A stretch of DNA of 64,000 nucleotides from the NCBI GenBank assembly GCA_024403275.1, contig JAKSSD010000002.1, positions 1 through 64,000 of the forward strand, written 5' to 3'. The stretch is from Lachnospiraceae bacterium. Lineage in GTDB: Bacteria > Bacillota > Clostridia > Lachnospirales > Lachnospiraceae. Made by a program: the position numbers and the translations under genes. Under the pieces are notes generated by a model that ran no database searches, was not told the DNA's origin, and saw only the letters and a list, made by a program, of their open reading frames with translations. Below are positions 17,616-26,712 of this stretch, piece after piece (position 1 is the stretch's first letter; each line of letters opens with the position of its first letter).

Positions 17616-19082
17616 CTATTTTTTTTCTTCTTTAACGAAATCAGAAGCATCTACAGAATACAGATATTCAATAAATTTATCATCCATTTCGCTATCCTTA
17701 TTATTAATAATAAAGGCAATATAAATATCCTCTCCTGTTCGACTATAAATACCAGCTTTTTCAGTAACGTACTCTGGAAGCTTAAATGCTACCATGTTCA
17801 TTGTTCCATCTTCTAAGCTAGAATCCTCAATATAATATCTGTCTTCCTCTGGAATCTTAAGTCTGTCTGCCATTTCAGTTGTATCCTTGAAATAATCAAG
17901 TAACATATAATGATCTATGAATTTACCATCAATCAAGAAATAATCATAAAATCCAGCTGACATCTGTGGGAAGAGAAGCTGATCTTGTGTTTCATCTGTC
18001 ATTACTTCACCTGTTACAGATTCTGTAAAGTCCATTGTAAGGTCATCTGAAAGATTAACTCTTTGTTTTATACGCTTCTTTGTACTAATTTCTTTAATAT
18101 AACCGTCTGTAAGAGCCGTTTTTCCTTCTTCTGTAATAGTACAGTAAAGCAATCCACCTGAGTAGACAACTTCTTTATTAGACATAAATGCATCATATAC
18201 AAACCAGAGCACAAAGGCTGCTGCTAATACAATAAGAATTACTTTTCCAAGATAATAATCCTTGAAGAAGGTTAATTTCCCCTTATTATCAAGTCTTTCA
18301 ATAGTTTCCTTCTCAGCATTAATCTTTCCTTTAAGAGTATGCTCATCAGGACGAAGAATAAGCATTTCTTCTTCTGTTGCCTCTGAAACGATTGTTTCTG
18401 ATTCTTCATCAGAATTTTCAGACTCTTCATCATTTTCTAAAGCTTCTGCACTTGCATTTTTTTTATTTAGATTCTTTTCCATCTTGTTATAACTTTTAAC
18501 ACAAACAACTGTCATAAAATAGAATGCTGAAGTTGTTCCAAATACAAGAATTGCTGGAAGCCAATTTGCATACCATATACATGCAACAATAGTTGCTATT
18601 TCCAAAGCAGCTATTAATACAAGTGGAATAAAATTCAAAAAAGTAAATAATGCAGCTGCTTTAACTGCTTCAAGATTTGTAACCTTATATCTGGCAATAA
18701 ATGGGAAAATTGATAGTGTAGTTAAAAGAACAAAAACTGTTAATACCAAAAGAAGTATTACATATATTCCCTTTAACTCTGAATATCCTTTGTTATTAAG
18801 CCACATCCAGTCAAATATTAGAAATACATTAATAGCAAGTAAAATAACCCAAAGTATAGTGGACTGCTTAAAATTCTCCTTAAATGATTTAAAGAAAGGT
18901 TTGAAAATCGTTACCTCTTCACCTTTGGTTAGTTTCATTCCTACATAATATTTAGCTGTTGTTGAAGCTCCAAATGTTAAGATTGGTAAACTACATACAA
19001 TCCATAAAATATTAAGAATTATATAATCTGCAACCTTCCCTAAAAAGTTCATTACAGGGCTATCAAATTTAAAAATGTTCAT
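17616..19082 (-). CDS. YesL-like (DUF624) membrane protein with a C-terminal extracytoplasmic extension
   Basis: Residues 1-210 form a DUF624/YesL domain with five or six transmembrane helices, beginning with the typical short amphipathic lead (MNIFKFDSPVMNFLGKVADY). DUF624 genes are usual companions of LplB/YtcP sugar transporters and YesMN regulators, and such a transporter lies directly upstream. Unusually, the protein continues to 488 residues: an acidic linker (about 215-245), a further transmembrane helix (about 280-303) and a roughly 185-residue mixed alpha/beta domain that I do not recognise. A terminator separates it from the transporter genes, so expression is at least partly independent. 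Confidence 0.75.
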   Translation of the reverse strand: MNIFKFDSPVMNFLGKVADYIILNILWIVCSLPILTFGASTTAKYYVGMKLTKGEEVTIFKPFFKSFKENFKQSTILWVILLAINVFLIFDWMWLNNKGYSELKGIYVILLLVLTVFVLLTTLSIFPFIARYKVTNLEAVKAAALFTFLNFIPLVLIAALEIATIVACIWYANWLPAILVFGTTSAFYFMTVVCVKSYNKMEKNLNKKNASAEALENDEESENSDEESETIVSEATEEEMLILRPDEHTLKGKINAEKETIERLDNKGKLTFFKDYYLGKVILIVLAAAFVLWFVYDAFMSNKEVVYSGGLLYCTITEEGKTALTDGYIKEISTKKRIKQRVNLSDDLTMDFTESVTGEVMTDETQDQLLFPQMSAGFYDYFLIDGKFIDHYMLLDYFKDTTEMADRLKIPEEDRYYIEDSSLEDGTMNMVAFKLPEYVTEKAGIYSRTGEDIYIAFIINNKDSEMDDKFIEYLYSVDASDFVKEEKK

Positions 19083-19156
19083 TATACTTAATCTGCCTTT
19101 CGGTTTCTATATGCCATTATAATATAAAACAAACTTGTTAACTATATGTGAATTAC

Positions 19157-19195
19157 AAAAAAATACCCACTTCAGAATAGCAGTTCCGAAGTGGG
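19157..19195 (-). terminator. Terminator after the sugar ABC transporter genes
   Basis: CCCACTTC (19166-19173) pairs with GAAGTGGG (19188-19195), extended by GAA/TTC across one mismatch. On the minus strand a run of seven T residues follows. Confidence 0.8.
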
Positions 19196-19219
19196 CCAAT
19201 ATATAAGTAAGAAATTTGG

Positions 19220-20209
19220 TTAACCTTTTACACCACCGATTGTAAGACCTGTTACAAAGTATCTCTGTAAGAAAGGGTAGAGACAGAGAATAGGTACCAT
19301 TGTAACAACTGTAGCAGCTGATCTTACTGATACAGGAGTAACCTGCTTTGAAGTAGTTGTTGACTGACTAGTTGAGTTTCCACTACCTGACTGCTGCATT
19401 ACTGAATTGAGAAGTTTCATCAATTCGTACTGTAATGTTGTATACTCTGTTTTCAAACGGTTGTAGAGCATTGCATCGAACCATGAGTTCCACTGCCATA
19501 CTGCTACGAACAAAGCAACAGTTGCGTAAACTGGTTTACAAAGTGGAGAAATAATTTTAACGAAGATTGTAATATATCCCGCACCATCCAACTGTGCTGA
19601 TTCTTCCAATTCTGTAGGAAGATCTTCCATGTATGTTCTAAGTACCATTACGTTGAAAGCACTGACCATACCAGGAATAACGTATACCCAGAATGAACTT
19701 GTAAGTCCTAAGTACTTATAAAGTAACATTACTGGAATCATACCACCGTTAACATACATTGTGATTACCCAGAATAATGATAACTGTGATCTGAATAAGA
19801 ATCTCTTACGGCTGATTACGAATGCAAGTAAAGCATTGGCAACTAATGATGAAAGTGTACCAAGTACTGTTCTAGCTACTGTAATCTTAGCACCCTGTAC
19901 GAAGCCCTGAATAGCAAATACTGTTGCGTAGCTTTCAATGGATGGCTTTCTTGGCCAGAGGTAAATATGACCTCTAACGGCATCAAGACCATCATTGAAT
20001 GAATATGCTACTGTATTAAGTACAGGATAAAGTGTAATTAATGTAAATAATATTAAGAATATTGTATTGCAGATAACGAAGATAATATCTCCTGTGCTCA
20101 TTTTCTTTGTATTCTTATGAGCAAGTTTCTTCAATACTTTAGCTTCCTCATCAGTAATCTCTTTTCCATGAGAAGCTTCATAATTTAATTTAAAATCATC
20201 TTTAGCCAT
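19220..20209 (-). CDS. Carbohydrate ABC transporter permease, YtcP/LplC type
   Basis: The 329-residue inner-membrane permease has six predicted helices and the EAA-like cytoplasmic loop EESAQLDGAGYITIFVKIISP that contacts the ATPase. The N-terminus carries about 40 soluble residues. It follows the LplB-type permease gene by 14 bases after a GGAGGGG ribosome binding site. No ATPase gene is present, which is normal for this family: a shared MsmX/UgpC-like ATPase encoded elsewhere usually energises it. A 30-residue Ser/Thr/Gln-rich insertion (SGSGNSTSQSTTTSKQ, near 275-290) in an external loop is unusual. Confidence 0.9.
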   Translation of the reverse strand: MAKDDFKLNYEASHGKEITDEEAKVLKKLAHKNTKKMSTGDIIFVICNTIFLILFTLITLYPVLNTVAYSFNDGLDAVRGHIYLWPRKPSIESYATVFAIQGFVQGAKITVARTVLGTLSSLVANALLAFVISRKRFLFRSQLSLFWVITMYVNGGMIPVMLLYKYLGLTSSFWVYVIPGMVSAFNVMVLRTYMEDLPTELEESAQLDGAGYITIFVKIISPLCKPVYATVALFVAVWQWNSWFDAMLYNRLKTEYTTLQYELMKLLNSVMQQSGSGNSTSQSTTTSKQVTPVSVRSAATVVTMVPILCLYPFLQRYFVTGLTIGGVKG

Positions 20210-20223
20210 TTATTTCACCCCTC

Positions 20224-21291
20224 CTAGAATAATGATTCCTGACCGGCCTTCTTAGCAATTGTATTTGATATTACAATCAAGACAATAGCTACTACAGACT
20301 TAAATATACCAGCGGCAGTACCGAGTGAGTAATCCATCTGAGAGATACCCCATTTCAAAACGTAGATATCAATTGTCTGAGATACCTTCTGTACAAGACC
20401 GTTACCTAATAAGTACTGTACTTCGAAACCAGCGTTAAGTACGTTACCGATGTTCATAACGAGAAGAATCATGATTGTTGGTGCGATACTTGGTAATGTG
20501 ATATATTTCATCTTACCCCATCTGCCAGCACCATCGATTTCAGCTGCCTCGTAAAGACAAGGGTCAATAGCTGTAATAGCGGCAAGATAGATAATTGCGT
20601 TCCAACCTGTTTCCTTCCAAACGTTTGAGAATGCTACGATTGGCCAGAACCATGCCGGATGGGCAAAAAAGTTATAACTATCATTTATAATATGTAAGTT
20701 TCTTAACAATTCATTGATGATACCAGTACTTGATAATGAGTCATGTACAATACCTGTAACGATGATCCATGAAAGGAAGTGTGGTAAGTATGAAATTGTC
20801 TGAACCATCTTTTTTCCAAATTTATTTTTTACTTCATTAAGTAAGATAGCAAATACGATTGCCATAATGAATGTTGTAGCAAGGTTTAAAACACCCATGC
20901 CTAATGTGTTTCTGATAACACGAATAAATTCTCCATCCCAGAATTCTCTTGTCCAGAATTTTAAAGTAGGGAAAAGGAATTTAAATTTAGCGAACCAAAC
21001 CCATTTTGAATGTAAAAATCCAGTTTTGAGTTTAAAGTTCTGGAATGCCATTATCCAACCTCCAAGAGGTAAATAATAGAATAAAATACCGTAGAGAACG
21101 AATATTGCTGAAATAACAAGCAATACTGACTGTCTCTTTAATTCGCCTTTAGATAATTTCAACTTAGAAGGTGCTTTAGGCATAACACTTTCTTTAGCTT
21201 TAACTTCAACTTCTTCGTTTTTTGCTGTTTCAGCTACGAATTCTTCAACGACTTTTTCAGAGTTTTCAACTTGTTCAAATTCGTTTGCCAT
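20224..21291 (-). CDS. Carbohydrate ABC transporter permease, LplB type
   Basis: The 355-residue permease begins with a charged cytoplasmic tail of about 50 residues rich in Glu and Lys, followed by six helices and the EAA loop CLYEAAEIDGAGRWGKMKYI. It pairs with the YtcP-type permease downstream to form the membrane channel for an oligosaccharide. GGGAGG precedes the ATG. A strong hairpin (21320-21351) between this gene and the binding-protein gene probably sets a lower expression level for the permeases than for the lipoprotein. Confidence 0.9.
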   Translation of the reverse strand: MANEFEQVENSEKVVEEFVAETAKNEEVEVKAKESVMPKAPSKLKLSKGELKRQSVLLVISAIFVLYGILFYYLPLGGWIMAFQNFKLKTGFLHSKWVWFAKFKFLFPTLKFWTREFWDGEFIRVIRNTLGMGVLNLATTFIMAIVFAILLNEVKNKFGKKMVQTISYLPHFLSWIIVTGIVHDSLSSTGIINELLRNLHIINDSYNFFAHPAWFWPIVAFSNVWKETGWNAIIYLAAITAIDPCLYEAAEIDGAGRWGKMKYITLPSIAPTIMILLVMNIGNVLNAGFEVQYLLGNGLVQKVSQTIDIYVLKWGISQMDYSLGTAAGIFKSVVAIVLIVISNTIAKKAGQESLF

Positions 21292-21319
21292 ATATATGTT
21301 GCCTCCCTTTCTTTTAAAA

Positions 21320-21351
21320 TGGCAACCACAGTAATAATACTATGGTTGCCA
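21320..21351 (-). terminator. Hairpin between binding-protein and permease genes (partial terminator or mRNA stabiliser)
   Basis: TGGCAACCATAGTA and TACTGTGGTTGCCA (minus strand) form a 14-bp stem with one G-T pair and a 4-base loop. Only four T residues follow, so termination would be incomplete. Confidence 0.6.
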
Positions 21352-21390
21352 CTTATATTTAGCATTGCAATATCAATTAGAAAACCCTAA

Positions 21391-23127
21391 TTATTCTGCC
21401 ATTGCAGCACGTCTTTCAAGCTCTTCCTGCATTTCTGCTAAGAAGTCTTCTGGCTTACAAGCGTTGTATGCATCCATGTACTTAGTCCATTCAGACTCGA
21501 AGTCACCAGACATAACAACCTTTGGAATCCATTCATGCTTAACTGTACCCATCTTTGTCCAAGCTTCACCACCAGCTGTTTCAGCTGTCATAGCATTTGA
21601 GTATGAGTACATTGGGTACCAGATACCCATTTCTTCTACTACTGAACCGATCATGTCTGGGTAACCACCAGCATTGTATGCCTTGAATGTGTTAGCAAGA
21701 GGCTCTGAAAGACCAGCATAGAACTCTGAAGCCTGTTCACCTGGCTGCATTGCGTTCTTACCATCTTTGCTTGTTCCTAACCACTGTGGCATGTATGAGT
21801 AGTTACATACGTGAGAAGCCTTATATGTTGAATCATTAAGCTGATCTCTCATTTCCTGTGTTCTGTAGTACATACCATCTTCATCTACTAAGTAGTCCTG
21901 ACCTTCAATACCCCAGAAACGAAGATCATGAATGTCCTGATCAAGGATATCGCTAAGGAACTTGAATGCTGCATCTGGATCTTCACATGAAGTTGTAACT
22001 GCACATCCTGATGAGTTGTTAAGTGTATCACCATATGTATGCCATCTCTGCTTCATACCTGGCTCAATTGTAAGTCCAAGAGGAACATACTCACAACCTA
22101 AATCTGATAACTTTGTATCAGCGAAGATAGGTGTAATTGTGTAGTTGAAATCCCAGTTCTGGTCACACATACCAAGGATTGCACCTGTAGAAAGCTTTGC
22201 AATGTACTCATCGTATGTCTGAGTAGCAAATTCCTTATCAATGATGCCCTTGTTGTATTCTTCGTTTAACTTAGCAAAGTACTTCTTTGCAGTTGGTGTT
22301 GTATTGTAGTCAACGATCTTCATTGTTGTTGTATCTACGATAACTGAACCATCGTTTGGATAACCATCGAGGAATTCAGGTGCGTTTTCGATACAGAAGT
22401 ATCTCCAGTCATCACAAAGAGCTGTGTAAGGAATGATAGGAATATCATTACCAGCTGGATCTGTGAATGACTTATGCTCTGCATAGTAATCTTCAAGTAC
22501 CTTGAAGTAATCATCAAGTGTTTCGATTGTTGGGTAGTTAGCCCACTCAAGTACTCTACACTGGATCCAGAAAGCTTCGTCGTTATGACCTGTAGCCTTT
22601 GGCTCGCCATATGTGTTACAGAATACGTTAGCCCAGTAGATCTTACCATCATCCTGACGGAAGAATTCCCACTCAGCATCTGAGTATAACTCTTTAAGGT
22701 TAGGATATTTCTCGATGTATTCATCCCAAGCAACAAGTACGTCGTTCTCGTATAACTGAACCATACCGTCACCACCATCGATGAAGTCAGGTAAATCACC
22801 TGAAGCAAGGATTGAACCTACAGCTTCTTCTGCTGTCTGACCTGTTAACCAAGTCTCTTTTACTCTAACACCTGTTCTCTTAGCGATTTCTTCCTGTGCT
22901 GCGTTTCCATCGTTAATTTCTGAACCTGGCATTGCTGAGAACATTGTGAAGTTGATGATTTCATCTTCACTATATGTTGTCTTCTCACCTGGCTCAGTAA
23001 CGCCTGGTTCTGCTGGATCTACAGGATCAACAGGATCAACTACGTTGCCACCATTGTCACAGCCTACTAAAGCTGCTGCACTAAGCATACCTGCCATGCC
23101 GAGTGCAAGGAATCTTTTCATTTCCAT
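21391..23127 (-). CDS. Sugar-binding lipoprotein of the LplA/YtcQ family
   Basis: The 578-residue extracellular solute-binding protein has a lipoprotein signal peptide with lipobox LVGC and lipidated C23, then a flexible Asp/Pro/Val-repeat linker (VDPVDPVDPAEPG) and a periplasmic-binding-protein fold typical of large family-1 sugar binders. It would capture an oligosaccharide outside the membrane and deliver it to the two permeases. AGGAGGT precedes the ATG at optimal distance. The nearby catabolic genes suggest a xylo- or arabino-oligosaccharide, but substrate specificity cannot be read from the sequence. Confidence 0.9.
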   Translation of the reverse strand: MEMKRFLALGMAGMLSAAALVGCDNGGNVVDPVDPVDPAEPGVTEPGEKTTYSEDEIINFTMFSAMPGSEINDGNAAQEEIAKRTGVRVKETWLTGQTAEEAVGSILASGDLPDFIDGGDGMVQLYENDVLVAWDEYIEKYPNLKELYSDAEWEFFRQDDGKIYWANVFCNTYGEPKATGHNDEAFWIQCRVLEWANYPTIETLDDYFKVLEDYYAEHKSFTDPAGNDIPIIPYTALCDDWRYFCIENAPEFLDGYPNDGSVIVDTTTMKIVDYNTTPTAKKYFAKLNEEYNKGIIDKEFATQTYDEYIAKLSTGAILGMCDQNWDFNYTITPIFADTKLSDLGCEYVPLGLTIEPGMKQRWHTYGDTLNNSSGCAVTTSCEDPDAAFKFLSDILDQDIHDLRFWGIEGQDYLVDEDGMYYRTQEMRDQLNDSTYKASHVCNYSYMPQWLGTSKDGKNAMQPGEQASEFYAGLSEPLANTFKAYNAGGYPDMIGSVVEEMGIWYPMYSYSNAMTAETAGGEAWTKMGTVKHEWIPKVVMSGDFESEWTKYMDAYNACKPEDFLAEMQEELERRAAMAE

Positions 23128-23202
23128 TTTTTTACCTCCTAAATATTACCGCTTTTGCGGCTAATTGTATTTCTATTATAAATTCATTCTAAAAATAAAA
23201 AA

Positions 23203-23262
23203 CCCGATAAATTATAATAAAAAACCCGATAAAATATAGTATCTTATCTATACTTTATCGGG
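23203..23262 (-). terminator. Terminator with a duplicated 3' arm after the AraC-type regulator gene
   Basis: On the minus strand CCCGATAAAGTATAG pairs with CTATATTTTATCGGG (23225-23262, one mismatch), followed by TTTTTTATT. A second copy of TTTATCGGG followed by another T tract lies at 23203-23212, so the 5' arm has two alternative partners. Confidence 0.75.
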
Positions 23263-23267
23263 ATTTA

Positions 23268-24860
23268 CTAAATTATACTGTTATTTTTCCTGTATTTTGA
23301 TGGTGTACAACCCTTAATTTCGATAAATTTTCTAATAAAATAGTCACAATCAAGGTATCCAACCTCTTCAGATATCTGATTTATCTTCTTTTCACTCGTT
23401 ACTAACTGTTTAGCTGCTTCATTAATTCTAATATTTGTCAGGTAATCTTTAAATGACATATTATATTTTTTTCTAAATACCTGTCCAAGATAAGAGCTAT
23501 TCATATAGTATTTCTCGCCAAGATTTCGAAGACTTATATTTTCTGCAAAATGTTCTGCTATTTCTTTTTCTATATTACTCAAAATACCTCGTGAAAAGTT
23601 CTTACGAAGACTCATAAGATAATCCGCATATTCTAATGCGAAATTCTTCATATGTTGTAAACTTCCTCGTGACAAAGTATCTTCAAAAGAATTTTCTGAT
23701 ATATATTGTATAACTTCTTCCTGGTTAATATTATCATCCTGTTCTGTAGCTAAATGAATCAACTGAAATAAAAGATAGTTGATATTTAAATTTGCAAGGT
23801 TGCTTCCATCTCCATCGCTGTACATTTCTGAATATAATGTCTCAACACTGGCTTCTATTCGTTCCTTCTCATTTTTCTCAATAGCTGCAATACATTCATC
23901 TATACTTTTTTTACAAAGAAAGGCAGATTTTTGTTCAATTTGAACTTCTTCTTCATATATATATACACTTTTCTGACTGTGGAAACCTTTAATACTATTA
24001 AGCATACAACATGAGCTGTATGACTTAGCTATACCTGAAATATCATTAACTTTCTTACCGCAGGTTACTCTAACTGGCTTTAATAGTACATTTTCAACCT
24101 TTTTAGTAAGCTTCTCAAAATATTCTGCATCTGTCATATCATTTCTTGTTGCCATATGATCACAATATATGAATCCTATATCATAACTGTTCTCATCATA
24201 GGAAACGTCAAAAATAAAATGATTAGCATTATCCATGACAACCTTTTTGCATACAGCGTAAAGTTGTCTCTGATTTGCTCTCTTTTCACTATCGTCTTCT
24301 TCTATATCTGCATTCTGTGATATGACTTCAATATCTGCATATCTTACTTTTCCTGATATTTGCATATGTTTTTCAACATACTCTAAATTGTTATTATCAT
24401 ATTTACCTTTAATTAAGGAAATTACATTTCTTGCTAAATATGCATCTTCAAGCTTTTGCTGATTATCTATTTTTTCTCTATCTTCCTTATCAAGGTTTGA
24501 TACATTTCTTAATAAGGATAATATGTCTTTCTTTTGTACAGGCTTTAAAATATAATCCATACTATTATTCTTAATTGCCCTTTGCGCATATGAGAAATCA
24601 TCAAAACCCGTAAGAATCGCAAATCTTGCACTTGATAATTTTTCATTCTGAATAGTCTCAAGCAAATCAAGACCTGTCATAACAGGCATCTGTATATCAG
24701 AAATGATAAGATCTACTTCATTTTCCTTAAGAAAATCTAAGGCCTCCTTGCCATTTGACAAAGCTGCAACTATCTCATATCCCTCTTTATTCCAGTCAAT
24801 CAATATTTGTAAGCCCTGCAAAATAAATGGCTCATCGTCTACAAGCATTACCTTAAGCAT
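23268..24860 (-). CDS. AraC-family response regulator, YesN type
   Basis: The 530-residue protein has an N-terminal receiver domain (phospho-acceptor D55 in LIISDIQMPV), a long middle region and a C-terminal AraC-type double helix-turn-helix (about 430-530, including RNLGEKYYMNSSYLGQVFRK). The ATG at 24858-24860 is chosen because it gives the receiver a normal start (MLKVMLVDDEP), has GGAG 8 bases upstream and overlaps the kinase stop by 8 bases. With the upstream YesM-type kinase it should sense an extracellular sugar and activate transport and hydrolase genes of this locus. Confidence 0.9.
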   Translation of the reverse strand: MLKVMLVDDEPFILQGLQILIDWNKEGYEIVAALSNGKEALDFLKENEVDLIISDIQMPVMTGLDLLETIQNEKLSSARFAILTGFDDFSYAQRAIKNNSMDYILKPVQKKDILSLLRNVSNLDKEDREKIDNQQKLEDAYLARNVISLIKGKYDNNNLEYVEKHMQISGKVRYADIEVISQNADIEEDDSEKRANQRQLYAVCKKVVMDNANHFIFDVSYDENSYDIGFIYCDHMATRNDMTDAEYFEKLTKKVENVLLKPVRVTCGKKVNDISGIAKSYSSCCMLNSIKGFHSQKSVYIYEEEVQIEQKSAFLCKKSIDECIAAIEKNEKERIEASVETLYSEMYSDGDGSNLANLNINYLLFQLIHLATEQDDNINQEEVIQYISENSFEDTLSRGSLQHMKNFALEYADYLMSLRKNFSRGILSNIEKEIAEHFAENISLRNLGEKYYMNSSYLGQVFRKKYNMSFKDYLTNIRINEAAKQLVTSEKKINQISEEVGYLDCDYFIRKFIEIKGCTPSKYRKNNSII

Positions 24861-26646
24861 TATCTTTCTCCTCAATGTCAGATAATTTTTTCAATGGTAT
24901 TTTTATTATAACACTTAATCCTACTCCTGGCTCGCTTTCTATTGAAAACGAAACTTCATTATTAGTTACCATCTTTAATCTTAGACAGGCATTAAGAATT
25001 CCAACGTGTTTTTTACCCTTAATAGTCTCGATAGATACATTATTAATGTTATCTATCATCGTTGCTACTTCTTCTTCGCTCATACCTTCACCGGTATCTT
25101 CTATTTCTATAAATAAATGTGTTCTGTTTTTGTATACTCTTACAAATATCCATCCTGGTGATGATTTTGATTCTATTCCGTGAACACACGCATTTTCAAC
25201 GAAAGTAACCACTGTTAACTTAGGTACCTTGTATTCTTCACAACCATCCTCAATATCAATATTGTATGATAATCTCTCGCCAAATCTGTATCCCTGAAGT
25301 GCTAAGTAAGCCTCTATTGATTCGATTTCCTTTTTGATTGTAACGTAATCTCTTCCCCATTCAACATTTTGTCTCTCCATAATGGCCAACTTATCAACCA
25401 TTATTGCTGTTTCATTTTCACCTTTTAAAAGACTATGCATTCTGATACTTTCAAGGGCATTAAACATAAAATGAGGATTTATCTGACTCTGCAATGCCAG
25501 TAATTCTGCTTTTTGTCTGGCAATATCACTTTCCTGCTCCTTGATTTTGTTAGTATATACGGTAGTTATAAGCTCATTAGTAATATCTACCATTTTATTA
25601 TACTTTTGCATCAAAGATGCAATTTCATCTGTGCCATCTATTTTGCCAATTGAAGTAAAGGTATTGGTTTTCTCACTTCCGAAAGCATTTTCTAATGTAT
25701 GAATTCTGCTGACTATTGTATTCTCAATAGACCTTAATACAACTAGAGGAATAATAATTGTTATAAGAAGCAAGGTTACAATTATTCCTATATTATCCTT
25801 AACTACTGTTGCAATTAAGGATTCGTCGTTTACAACTACAATTTTGAGAGTAGAGTCCGCTAATCTCATATGCTGAACTACATTATTTTTTCCTGATAAA
25901 TCTATGGATTCAGTACTAACAATGCTTTGTCCCTCTGTGGAGAAAACTACATAGTCCTTATATATTACGTATACTGGATATTTGGTCGTAAATGCTTTAA
26001 GATCGGATTCCATACTACTACTATCATGTCCGATAACTACAAGCTTTGCACAACCACTTCTTTTAGTATTAATTCTTTTAACGTATAAGAATTTTCTCTT
26101 TTCACCTATACTTGAATTAATTGTATCATCATAATAAGCAATAACTGCTTCTTTTTGTCCGCTTTCAATAAATTCTTTATACCAGGTGTCAGAATAGGCT
26201 CCTGATAATTTCTTAATAAACATACTATCAAGAATTCCTTTATTATCCGCATATATTACAAGACTATCTCTATCCAAGCCAAGTGTGGTTTCAAGAAAAG
26301 AATCGTTAATAATATCAAAATACTGTGAATAATAATCGTAATCGCTTTCAAAATCAGTATCTAGGAATTCTCTCATCTTATTATTCATGGAAATACTGTT
26401 TGAAAGACGTACATCACCATCTATCAAGTTATTGAAATAGTTTCTATATACGGCTCCTACATATTCCATATCATATTTAATGGAGTTTATTTCCTGTATA
26501 TACACTGCTCGAAGAACTATCGAGTCTGTTATTACAAGGGGAACTACTACACACAAAAAATAAAGCACAAAGAATTTATGCTTTAACTGAAGTTTATTCA
26601 TTATTTTCTCTATTGGTCTAAGTAGTAGTCCGAAAAATTTTCTCAT
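24853..26646 (-). CDS. Sensor histidine kinase, YesM type
   Basis: The 597-residue kinase has two transmembrane helices (about 23-45 and 285-310) around an extracellular Cache-like sensor of about 240 residues, a HAMP segment, a His_kinase domain with the phospho-histidine in QSQINPHFMFNALES and an HATPase domain with DTGEGMS. This layout is that of YesM/LytS-type kinases paired with AraC regulators. The ATG at 26644-26646 is preferred to a GTG 13 codons upstream, because that longer reading would run through a terminator hairpin (26662-26694). It has almost no 5' spacer after that hairpin. Confidence 0.9.
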   Translation of the reverse strand: MRKFFGLLLRPIEKIMNKLQLKHKFFVLYFLCVVVPLVITDSIVLRAVYIQEINSIKYDMEYVGAVYRNYFNNLIDGDVRLSNSISMNNKMREFLDTDFESDYDYYSQYFDIINDSFLETTLGLDRDSLVIYADNKGILDSMFIKKLSGAYSDTWYKEFIESGQKEAVIAYYDDTINSSIGEKRKFLYVKRINTKRSGCAKLVVIGHDSSSMESDLKAFTTKYPVYVIYKDYVVFSTEGQSIVSTESIDLSGKNNVVQHMRLADSTLKIVVVNDESLIATVVKDNIGIIVTLLLITIIIPLVVLRSIENTIVSRIHTLENAFGSEKTNTFTSIGKIDGTDEIASLMQKYNKMVDITNELITTVYTNKIKEQESDIARQKAELLALQSQINPHFMFNALESIRMHSLLKGENETAIMVDKLAIMERQNVEWGRDYVTIKKEIESIEAYLALQGYRFGERLSYNIDIEDGCEEYKVPKLTVVTFVENACVHGIESKSSPGWIFVRVYKNRTHLFIEIEDTGEGMSEEEVATMIDNINNVSIETIKGKKHVGILNACLRLKMVTNNEVSFSIESEPGVGLSVIIKIPLKKLSDIEEKDNA

Positions 26647-26653
26647 ATTTCCT

Positions 26654-26694
26654 AAAAAAACAATGCTTCCGTGTTTTTTAGACACGGAAGCATT
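26654..26694 (-). terminator. Terminator or attenuator directly before the YesM-type kinase gene
   Basis: A perfect 12-bp stem AATGCTTCCGTG/CACGGAAGCATT is followed on the minus strand by seven T residues, then AGGA and the kinase ATG. It ends the isomerase gene's operon. Confidence 0.85.
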
Positions 26695-26712
26695 AACCTA
26701 AAACCTAATTAA

